Assembly (NCBI GenBank): GCA_026001245.1
Contig: BNZR01000047.1
Location: forward strand, 1 to 10,579
DNA length: 10,579 nucleotides
From: Clostridia bacterium
GTDB lineage: Bacteria; Bacillota_A; Clostridia; Oscillospirales; UBA929
Reading direction: 5' to 3'
The position numbers and the translations under genes were made by a program. Under the pieces are notes generated by a model, which saw only the letters and a list, made by a program, of their open reading frames with translations, did no database searches and had not been told where the DNA came from. Positions 5,913 to 10,579 of this stretch are shown here, piece by piece; position 1 is the stretch's first letter; each line of letters begins with the position of its first letter.

Positions 5913-5941
5913 ATTATATCATAAGTCCGCATAAAAAACAA
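5913..5941 (-). promoter_or_regulatory. promoter of the PIN-domain module
   Basis: On the minus strand TTGTTT (5936-5941), a 17-base spacer and a perfect TATAAT (5913-5918) preceded by TGA form an extended -10 promoter with a moderate -35 box, about 28 bases before the PIN start codon. Confidence 0.7.
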
Positions 5942-5997
5942 CGGAATTTGATTTTCGTCCGCCTGTAAAAATATTTGCGGGGTTTCACGCTTTTGTG

Positions 5998-6026
5998 TTG
6001 ACAAATCATATAAAACGCCGTATAAT
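5998..6026 (+). promoter_or_regulatory. consensus promoter of the relB-yafQ type module
   Basis: TTGACA (5998-6003), exactly 17 bases, and TATAAT (6021-6026) match the sigma-A consensus at every position. Such a strong promoter in a toxin-antitoxin module implies tight repression, which fits the palindrome over its -10 box. Confidence 0.9.
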
Positions 6027-6034
6027 TATAGGCG
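6016..6034 (+). promoter_or_regulatory. palindromic operator over the -10 box, candidate antitoxin binding site
   Basis: The perfect 10-base palindrome TATAATTATA (6021-6030) is flanked by CGCC on the left, with one extra G, and GGCG on the right, giving an almost perfect 18-base dyad. It covers the -10 box and the region between promoter and ribosome binding site. RHH antitoxins of the RelB/DinJ group typically bind such sites to repress their own operon. Confidence 0.65.
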
Positions 6035-6046
6035 AGGTGATTTAAC

Positions 6047-6358
6047 ATGACTACAACGTCAACTAACGTAAACATTCGCATTGACAAATCCGTGAAATCT
6101 GTAGCCGATGCTATGCTTGCCGATATGGGGCTTACCTTTTCGGGCGCGGTGAATCTGTTCATTCGGCAGATGATTAAAGAGCGCGGGATACCGTTTAGGG
6201 TAAAAACTGATGTGCATCCCTATGAGAAAGAAATCCTTGAAGCCATGGCGGAGATAGAGCGCGGTGATTGCAAAGAGTACGCATGTGTGGATGATATGAT
6301 GGCCGATATGCGCGCTGAAATGGAGGCAGAGGACGATGCCGAAATACACGTCAATTAA
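6047..6358 (+). CDS. RelB/DinJ-family antitoxin
   Basis: The 103-residue protein begins with a ribbon-helix-helix segment: NVNIRIDKSVKSVADAMLAD continues with MGLTFSGAVNLFIRQMI (residues 7-43). This is the typical RelB/DinJ pattern of a basic strand followed by two helices ending in an FIRQ motif. The acidic C-terminal part (EAMAEIERGDCKEY through DMRAEMEAEDD) would wrap and inhibit the toxin. A GAGGTGA site lies six bases before the ATG. The gene overlaps the toxin gene by 23 bases, which couples their translation. It probably represses its own promoter through the dyad at 6016-6034. Confidence 0.88.
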   Translation: MTTTSTNVNIRIDKSVKSVADAMLADMGLTFSGAVNLFIRQMIKERGIPFRVKTDVHPYEKEILEAMAEIERGDCKEYACVDDMMADMRAEMEAEDDAEIHVN

Positions 6359-6614
6359 AACAAAATCTTTCCGCAAGAGTTACGAAAAGATGGAGCGTCA
6401 AGGAAAGAATATGACACTTTTAATTGACGTTTTGCACTTGCTTGAAAATGGCGAGAAATTGCCGCCGCATTACCGTGACCACGCGCTTGTCGGGAATATG
6501 GCGGGGTTACGCGAGTGCCACATTCAGGGCGATTGGTTGCTGGTGTACAAAATTGACAAGGGTGAATTGCGCCTGTACTTGATGTACACAGGCTCTCATT
6601 CCGAGGTGCTTTAA
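6336..6614 (+). CDS. YafQ-family mRNA-interferase toxin
   Basis: YafQ cuts mRNA in the ribosomal A site. The 92-residue protein aligns by eye with E. coli YafQ along its length: RDHALVGNMAGLRECHIQGD, then WLLVYKI and TGSHSEVL. The residues important in YafQ (His50, His63, Asp67, His87) correspond to His49, His62, Asp66 and His88, so the toxin looks intact. A GGAGG site nine bases upstream lies inside the antitoxin gene. No convincing terminator separates it from the rplJ promoter, whose -35 box starts 30 bases after the stop codon. Confidence 0.9.
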   Translation: MPKYTSIKTKSFRKSYEKMERQGKNMTLLIDVLHLLENGEKLPPHYRDHALVGNMAGLRECHIQGDWLLVYKIDKGELRLYLMYTGSHSEVL

Positions 6615-6643
6615 CTATTTTTAGGGTTTGTTCAAAATCCCCC

Positions 6644-6672
6644 TTGACAAACCTCCAAACCTGTGATATAAT
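6644..6672 (+). promoter_or_regulatory. consensus promoter of rplJ-rplL
   Basis: TTGACA (6644-6649), a 17-base spacer and TATAAT (6667-6672), with a TGA extension before the -10 box, give an ideal strong vegetative promoter, as expected for ribosomal protein genes. It gives rplJ-rplL a transcription start independent of the rplK-rplA operon. Confidence 0.93.
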
Positions 6673-6679
6673 CACCATA

Positions 6680-6775
6680 GCGTTCCGAAGACAGTAGGCG
6701 GTTTGTAAGCCCTACCGAGAGGCGCGGCATTGTTTTTGCTGTGTGAATCTCCGTGAACGCGGGGATTTTTTCTTA
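6680..6775 (+). ncRNA. L10 leader RNA (autoregulatory L10(L12)4 binding site)
   Basis: The leader between promoter and rplJ contains CCGAAGACAGTAGG (6685-6698) and CCTACCGAGAGG (6711-6722). These match the conserved halves of the bacterial L10 leader, whose typical form is CCGNAGACAGCAGG ... CCUGCCGAGG. GTAGG (6694-6698) pairs with CCTAC (6711-6715). The L10-L12 complex binds this fold to stop its own synthesis. Downstream in the same leader is an intrinsic terminator (6746-6771), so control here is probably by attenuation. The boundaries are approximate. Confidence 0.88.
6746..6771 (+). terminator. attenuator terminator in the L10 leader
   Basis: AATCTCCG (6746-6753) pairs with CGGGGATT (6760-6767), with one G-T pair and a 6-base loop, followed by a run of six T (6766-6771). 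It lies between the L10-binding fold and the rplJ ribosome binding site, as expected for a conditional terminator. Confidence 0.85.
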
Positions 6776-6797
6776 TTTTAGGAGGTGAAGAAAAGAC

Positions 6798-7331
6798 ATG
6801 CCGAGTGAAGCCGTACTGAACCAAAAGAAAGCGTTTGTGGCCGAGCTTGCCGGGAAGCTGGAAACAGCCAGCGCGGGCGTGTTGGTTGACTATCGCGGGA
6901 TAAACGTCGCCGACGATACCAAGTTGCGCCGCGAGCTGCGGGCGGCGGGCGTCGAGTACTCCGTCGTCAAAAACACATTGCTCAGCTTGGCCTGCGAGAA
7001 GGCGGGCTACGAATCGCTGAAGGCTCATCTTAAAGGCACAACGGCGTTGGCTATCAGCCGGAACGACCCTGTGGCGGCCGCCAAAATTCTGGTCGAACAC
7101 GCCAAAAAGTCCAAGGTTCCGTTCAAGGTCAAGGCGGGCTTTGTCGAGGGCCGCGTTATCAACGCGGGCGAAACAGAGTCGTTGGCCGCGTTGCCGCCGC
7201 GCGAACAATTGGTCGCGAGAGTGCTGGGAGGCCTGAACGCCCCGATTTCGGGACTGGTCAACGTGCTAAATGGCAATATCCGCGGCCTGGTCGTGGCGTT
7301 AAACGCCATCGCCGAGCAAAAAGCGTCCTAA
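6798..7331 (+). CDS. rplJ: 50S ribosomal protein L10
   Basis: L10 anchors L7/L12 dimers to the ribosomal stalk and, in complex with them, represses its own mRNA. The 177-residue protein shows the family's N-terminal domain (VLVDYRGINVADDTKLRREL, about residues 28-47, then YSVVKNTLLSLACE) and the conserved GTTALAISRNDPVAAAKIL block (about 80-98). The C-terminal helix that carries L12 (about 140-175) ends ALNAIAEQKAS. It is slightly longer than the common 165-175 residues. The ATG follows AGGAGGTG by about ten bases. It is the first gene of a two-gene operon behind an L10 leader; normally it would follow rplA directly. Confidence 0.97.
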   Translation: MPSEAVLNQKKAFVAELAGKLETASAGVLVDYRGINVADDTKLRRELRAAGVEYSVVKNTLLSLACEKAGYESLKAHLKGTTALAISRNDPVAAAKILVEHAKKSKVPFKVKAGFVEGRVINAGETESLAALPPREQLVARVLGGLNAPISGLVNVLNGNIRGLVVALNAIAEQKAS

Positions 7332-7371
7332 CAGCTACACAAAAAATCAAAATTAATGGAGGAAGAATAAA

Positions 7372-7755
7372 ATGGCAAGTGACAAAGTAACCAAATTGAT
7401 TGACGACGTGAAGGGTCTGACCGTGCTTGAGCTGTCCGACCTTGTCAAGGCTCTTGAGGAAGAATTCGGCGTATCCGCCGCCGCACCTGTGGCCGTAGCC
7501 GTAGCAGGTCCCGCCGCCGCCGCTCCCGCCGCCGCCGAAGAGAAAACCGAGTTCGACGTTGTGCTGACAGAGGTCGGCGGAGAGAAAATCAAGGTCATCA
7601 AAATCGTCCGCGAGATTACCGGCCTTGGCCTAACCGAAGCGAAAGCCGTAGTAGACGGCGCGCCCAAGGCAGTGAAAGAGGGCGTGTCCAAGGACGAAGC
7701 CGCCGAGTTTAAGAAGAAGCTAGAAGAAGTCGGCGCGAAAGTCGAGATTAAATAA
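7372..7755 (+). CDS. rplL: 50S ribosomal protein L7/L12
   Basis: L7/L12 forms the flexible stalk that recruits the translational GTPases. The 127-residue protein has an N-terminal dimerisation domain (about 1-33, [20 protein letters not shown]), an Ala/Pro/Val-rich hinge (about 34-55, encoded by GC-rich triplets) and the factor-binding domain (about 56-127, with [24 protein letters not shown]). A GGAGG site lies nine bases before the ATG, 40 bases after rplJ. rpoB, the usual next gene, is absent; a hairpin and a convergent gene follow. Confidence 0.97.
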   Translation: MASDKVTKLIDDVKGLTVLELSDLVKALEEEFGVSAAAPVAVAVAGPAAAAPAAAEEKTEFDVVLTEVGGEKIKVIKIVREITGLGLTEAKAVVDGAPKAVKEGVSKDEAAEFKKKLEEVGAKVEIK

Positions 7756-7768
7756 CAACCGCGAACTT

Positions 7769-7804
7769 ATAACCCCCATGGGACTTTCGTCCTGTGGGGG
7801 TTAT
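7769..7804. terminator. bidirectional hairpin between convergent rplL and lipoprotein gene
   Basis: TTATAACCCCCA and its partner TGGGGGTTAT form the main stem, continued by GGAC/GTCC after a two-base mismatch, with TTTC in the loop. No T run follows on either side, so termination may rely on Rho or be partial. The right arm includes the TAA stop codon (7801-7803) of the minus-strand gene. Confidence 0.6.
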
Positions 7805-8925
7805 GCAAAATCCTCATAAGTCAAGTCTCCCACGGCGGCGGGGTACTTTGCCGTGTCCCAGCGGTAGTCGTCCGGCATGCGCTCGTCGCTTAGCAAAAAC
7901 CAATCGTGGGTCAGCGTGCCGCCCTTTCTGTCCGCGCCCACGTCCACATGGTACCAATCGCCGTCCACCTCGATCATGTTCCACACATGCTCGTCCGGGC
8001 CGCGCCGCCCGTGTACCACCTTGCAGGGAACGCCCGCCGCGTCGCACAAAGCCTTGTAGGCCAGCGCGAAGCTCTCCGGCAGAGCGCGGCGGGTAACCAG
8101 CGCGTCATAAATCGTGGCGCGCACGTCGGGGTCGCCGCTTTGAAGCACCGCATACTGCTCATCGTCAAACTCGCACAGCTCGAACAGCGCGTCGTACAGC
8201 GAAGACGGGGACGCGCCGGGCTTGGACAGACGCTCCGCCTCCTGCTGGCACAGCTGTTCGCGGCGGAGCCGCTCAGTCTCGATCAGGGGATAGCTAAGCT
8301 TAAGCTCGATTATACGGCGCAGACCCGAATCGGGGTACAGCGACACGCTCATCTCCGGGAAACCCTGAGCCCGCAGGGGCTTGCTGTCGTACAGCGTGCG
8401 CAGCATGTCCGAGATTTCGTAGCTGGTTTCCTGATAGTAGTTGGTTTCAACGGTAAACTCCGTCTCGATGCCGGACAGCAATGCGTCCAGCCGCTCGCGG
8501 AATTCTGACGGGCCGCTGACGGTTTTAATCTCCGAGATTTGCTGTATACTGCGGCGGCGCGACAGCGACACCGTTACCTCGTAGTCCATCATCATGGGGA
8601 CTATGCCGTAGTTCAAAAAGTCCAGCGCGTACGCGCCGATAGGCTCCTCGTTTAGCACCGAGCGGCAGGCGCGTTGCACGTCGGACTCCGGGTCGCCGTT
8701 ATAGCCGCGCAGACGTATTGTCGCATCGCCCCCGCGCACCACCCGCAGAATCGCGGTTTTAAGCTCCGCGTAATTAGAGGCGCGAAACGCGCCGCCCGGT
8801 TGCGCGGACGCGTTGGGCGGCGTGTCGATATGGGGTGCGATCACCTGATACTCCTGCTCCAGCATGCCGGAACAGGACGCGCACAGCAAGGCTATCGCGA
8901 TAATCAGCGCGGCACGGCGTTTCAA
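7801..8925 (-). CDS. predicted lipoprotein with degenerate transglutaminase-like domain
   Basis: The 374-residue protein has a basic start, a hydrophobic core and a probable lipobox Cys at residue 18 (LLCASC, not ideal at -3), so it is likely anchored outside the cytoplasmic membrane. Residues about 20-260 match nothing I recognise. The C-terminal region (about 265-374) is a transglutaminase-like fold: ALPESFALAYKALCDAAGVP (281-300), EHVWNMIEVDGDWYHVDVG (312-330). Compared with the neighbour upstream (AVCNGYAKAF), the nucleophilic Cys position is Pro283, while His313 and Asp328 remain. It is therefore probably not a cysteine enzyme and may bind ligand or peptide instead. Its ATG overlaps the stop of the upstream gene as ATGA (8922-8925), so the two are co-translated. 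Confidence 0.8.
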   Translation of the reverse strand: MKRRAALIIAIALLCASCSGMLEQEYQVIAPHIDTPPNASAQPGGAFRASNYAELKTAILRVVRGGDATIRLRGYNGDPESDVQRACRSVLNEEPIGAYALDFLNYGIVPMMMDYEVTVSLSRRRSIQQISEIKTVSGPSEFRERLDALLSGIETEFTVETNYYQETSYEISDMLRTLYDSKPLRAQGFPEMSVSLYPDSGLRRIIELKLSYPLIETERLRREQLCQQEAERLSKPGASPSSLYDALFELCEFDDEQYAVLQSGDPDVRATIYDALVTRRALPESFALAYKALCDAAGVPCKVVHGRRGPDEHVWNMIEVDGDWYHVDVGADRKGGTLTHDWFLLSDERMPDDYRWDTAKYPAAVGDLTYEDFA

Positions 8926-10238
8926 GGCTTGATAACCCCTTTTTTGTCCAAAGTCTGGTACAGCGTGCTGTTCGAGCCTTTCAGTTTGGTATTCAGGGCG
9001 TTGTAAGACAGCAGAACCATGTCGCCGCGCTTGAACCCGCGCAGTTTTATCGCGGCGGCCTCGGCGGAGGTCAGAATCCCCAGCGAAACGGCCTTATCTG
9101 TGGATTGTTGCCAGTTAAAGTCCGTGCCGGACGAGTAGCCCAGTCCGCGCAGGACGAACGTGCAGTAGTCGCCCAAGGGGATGGCTCTGCCGGCATCGTA
9201 TTTGTTGCCGCCCACGCCCTGAACAAGGTTGAGGGCGTATAGGTTGCCGTAGGTTTTGGCCGCCCAAGCGGGGATGTCAGTAAACGGGGCTTTTGGGGTG
9301 CTTGCGGGTAAGGCGGCCTCGTCATAGCCCAGTATACGGGAGAACATTGTGCCGCCATCGACACGCGGCGCGGTTTTAAGCAGCTCGTAGCCGCTGCCCG
9401 TGCCTTTGAACAGCCCGTAGGCATACAGAACGTCCGCCATGTCGTCGCGGTCGGGGAAGCCCAAGGTGGACAGCTTGTCAAGTTCGGCGGTGGTGAGGGA
9501 CGCGCTGTGATCCTTGGCTATTTGGCTTGCGGTAAGCATAAAGTAGTCGTCGCGCAGAACCTGCTGGCCGTTTGAGGTAAGCGGGTCGTCCCACGTTGTG
9601 TCCACAAACAGCCACTGGCCGTTGTCGATAACCATATTCCAAGCGTGGCCGCCACCGCCGCCGCTGTTCCAAGCCGTACCTGTTACGAACACGCAGGGCA
9701 AGCCCGCCGTGCGGCACAGCAACATAAATGCCTTGGCGTAGCCGTTGCAAACCGCCCGCCCGCCGACAAGCGAGTTGTACGCCGACTGCCCGGCATTGGG
9801 CGCGTTAAGGTCATACACGGTGTTGTTGACAACCCAATCGTGCAGAGCCTTGTATTTCTCGCGGCGCGTCATACCCGATTTTATCACGCTGGCCACCACG
9901 CTGTTGGCCTTGGTGACGCACGCGGCGGCCATGGTGGTGGTTTCGGAGAATCTCGGGGTAAGCGTCCATTCGCCTTGCCAGCTGGAATAGCTGTAGCCGG
10001 ATATGTTGCGCCATGTCAGCCCGCCCACAGATTCAATCCAACTACTGGGGATGTTTGAAGGGGAGCTTGGCGTGGATATGCCCAGCGAGGTTTTGCCCCC
10101 GTCTATGGCTTGCGCCGCGTACCATCCCAGCTCGACCCGGTCGTTTACAGGGGTATTAGCGGCGGACGCGAACAGCGGACACGCGCCAACAATTATAGTA
10201 AGCGCAAGAATCAACGCCAGTAGTTTTTTGAACCTCAT
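8922..10238 (-). CDS. exported transglutaminase-like protein with SLH-like repeats
   Basis: The 438-residue protein starts MRFKKLLALILALTIIVG, a signal peptide with a likely cleavage site after ASA (about residue 26); VGAC at 17-20 could instead act as a weak lipobox. The core (about 125-240) is a transglutaminase/protease-like domain with an intact triad: Cys164 in GGRAVCNGYAKAF, His198 in GGGGGHAWN, and Asp213 in FVDTTWDDP. Such domains cleave or crosslink peptides or act in cell-wall processing. The C-terminal part (about 260-438) has three SLH-like units, the clearest being FTDIPAWAAKTYGNLYALNL (319-338), then VQGVGGNKYDAG. This suggests attachment to cell-wall polymers. The ATG at 10238 follows GGAGGAGG by nine bases, behind the promoter at 10278-10306. 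The exact substrate is unknown. Confidence 0.85.
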   Translation of the reverse strand: MRFKKLLALILALTIIVGACPLFASAANTPVNDRVELGWYAAQAIDGGKTSLGISTPSSPSNIPSSWIESVGGLTWRNISGYSYSSWQGEWTLTPRFSETTTMAAACVTKANSVVASVIKSGMTRREKYKALHDWVVNNTVYDLNAPNAGQSAYNSLVGGRAVCNGYAKAFMLLCRTAGLPCVFVTGTAWNSGGGGGHAWNMVIDNGQWLFVDTTWDDPLTSNGQQVLRDDYFMLTASQIAKDHSASLTTAELDKLSTLGFPDRDDMADVLYAYGLFKGTGSGYELLKTAPRVDGGTMFSRILGYDEAALPASTPKAPFTDIPAWAAKTYGNLYALNLVQGVGGNKYDAGRAIPLGDYCTFVLRGLGYSSGTDFNWQQSTDKAVSLGILTSAEAAAIKLRGFKRGDMVLLSYNALNTKLKGSNSTLYQTLDKKGVIKP

Positions 10239-10239
10239 G
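10185..10239. repeat. left arm of a 55-base perfect inverted repeat (partner 10525-10579)
   Basis: This segment, which encodes the first 18 residues of the transglutaminase-like protein, is reverse-complement identical to the last 55 bases of the window. The match ends at the next base inward (10240 versus 10524) and on the other side at the window edge itself. Confidence 0.9.
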
Positions 10240-10277
10240 ATGTATAGCCTCCTCCACGGTATAATAACGCTGATTCT

Positions 10278-10306
10278 ACAATACCACAGTTTAAGCCGAT
10301 TGTCAA
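10278..10306 (-). promoter_or_regulatory. promoter of the transglutaminase-like gene pair
   Basis: On the minus strand TTGACA (10301-10306), a 17-base spacer and TATTGT (10278-10283), preceded by TGG, form a good promoter about 40 bases before the start codon. It lies right after the terminator of the upstream gene. Confidence 0.8.
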
Positions 10307-10310
10307 GCGT

Positions 10311-10340
10311 AAAAAAGGGAGTAGCTACCTACTCCCCTTT
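10311..10340 (-). terminator. intrinsic terminator after the surface-protein tail gene
   Basis: GGGAGTAG (10317-10324) pairs perfectly with CTACTCCC (10329-10336) around a 4-base loop, extended by AAA/TTT past one bulged base. On the minus strand it is followed by TTTTTT. It starts 10 bases after the stop codon of the gene at 10351. Confidence 0.88.
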
Positions 10341-10350
10341 ACACTCTTGC

Positions 10351-10579
10351 TTATTTCTTCTTTTTCACCACAAGAACCGTTACGACTATCGCCACTACCA
10401 GCACGCCGCCTATGATTCCCAGTATAAGCGGCAGCTTGCTTTTGTCGGTTTCCGTCTTGCCGCCGGTGGGGGAGGTTGCCGGGGTGGGTGAGCCGGGGTT
10501 TACGGGCGCGATTGTCGCGTACAGCATGAGGTTCAAAAAACTACTGGCGTTGATTCTTGCGCTTACTATAATTGTTGGC
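10351..10579 (-). CDS. partial C-terminus of a membrane-anchored surface protein
   Basis: The minus-strand frame ends with TAA at 10351 and is open to the window edge. Reliable residues (10351-10524) read LYATIAPVNPGSP, a Pro/Thr/Ser-rich linker (PTPATSPTGGKTETDK), one strong membrane segment (LPLILGIIGGVLVVAIVVTV) and a KKKK end. This is the layout of an extracellular protein held by a C-terminal membrane anchor with a cytosolic lysine tail; no LPxTG motif is seen. The part encoded by 10525-10579 is antisense to a copy of another gene's signal peptide and may not belong to this gene. The true N-terminal part lies outside the window. No ATG inside has a convincing binding site, so it is read as a fragment and not as a complete 61-residue protein. 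Confidence 0.6.
   Translation of the reverse strand, partial: PTIIVSARINASSFLNLMLYATIAPVNPGSPTPATSPTGGKTETDKSKLPLILGIIGGVLVVAIVVTVLVVKKKK
10525..10579. repeat. right arm of the 55-base inverted repeat at the window edge, probable assembly overlap
   Basis: On the plus strand this reads as ATG (10526) plus 17 more codons identical to the start of the transglutaminase-like gene. No ribosome binding site precedes this ATG: the bases just upstream are GCGTACAGC, against GGAGGAGG nine bases ahead of the true gene. A second gene copy is therefore poorly supported. The length of 55 and the exact end at the window edge suggest a k-mer overlap from assembly. Confidence 0.75.

Noticed and set aside
7906..8508. 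200-codon plus-strand frame opposite the lipoprotein gene
   Set aside because: It has no binding site or promoter and shows the frame bias expected opposite a GC-rich coding strand.
10526..10579. Second plus-strand gene with the same signal peptide
   Set aside because: No binding site or promoter precedes the ATG and the identity ends at the window edge; treated as a probable assembly overlap.
1..10579. tRNA, rRNA, CRISPR arrays, insertion-sequence ends
   Set aside because: I looked for cloverleaf-like segments, spaced direct repeats and transposase motifs and saw none that could be supported.

Overview
The window reads as chromosome of an endospore-forming member of the Bacillota, most likely class Clostridia. 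The signs are a dipicolinate synthase A subunit, Bacillota-type ribosomal protein genes with strong GGAGG ribosome binding sites, vegetative (sigma-A type) promoters with 17-base spacers, an L10 leader RNA, and a secreted transglutaminase with S-layer-homology-like repeats. GC content looks moderate. I cannot place it below class level. The right edge carries a probable assembly artefact, so the window may end at a contig end.

Left part (1-2760, all minus strand). A partial unknown gene runs off the left edge behind its own promoter. Next come an orphan dpaA and then a tightly overlapping run of six small membrane-protein genes (2745 down to 938). The first gene of that run is a 48-codon ORF with a TTG start. 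I recognise no function for the run, which is the strongest candidate for an undescribed system here.

Centre (2885-7804). The usually continuous cluster rpmG-secE-nusG-rplK-rplA-rplJ-rplL is split into two divergent operons. rpmG-secE-nusG-rplK-rplA runs leftward (5091 to 2925) from a strong promoter and ends at a strong terminator. rplJ-rplL runs rightward (6798 to 7755) from a consensus promoter followed by an L10-binding leader with an attenuator. About 1.4 kb between the two promoters holds two divergent toxin-antitoxin-like modules: a PIN-domain protein with a small partner (minus) and a RelB/DinJ-YafQ pair (plus). Each module lies directly upstream of a ribosomal promoter and points into it, with no clear terminator between. 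A five-copy heptanucleotide repeat forms the 3' end of nusG, including its stop codon. rpoB does not follow rplL.

Right part (7801-10579, minus strand). Two overlapping genes encode transglutaminase-like exported proteins. The first has an intact Cys-His-Asp triad and SLH-like repeats. The second is a predicted lipoprotein whose catalytic Cys position is Pro. Upstream lies the C-terminal tail of a membrane-anchored surface protein. The last 55 bases of the window are a perfect inverted copy of the start of the transglutaminase gene, which suggests an assembly junction more than a real second gene.
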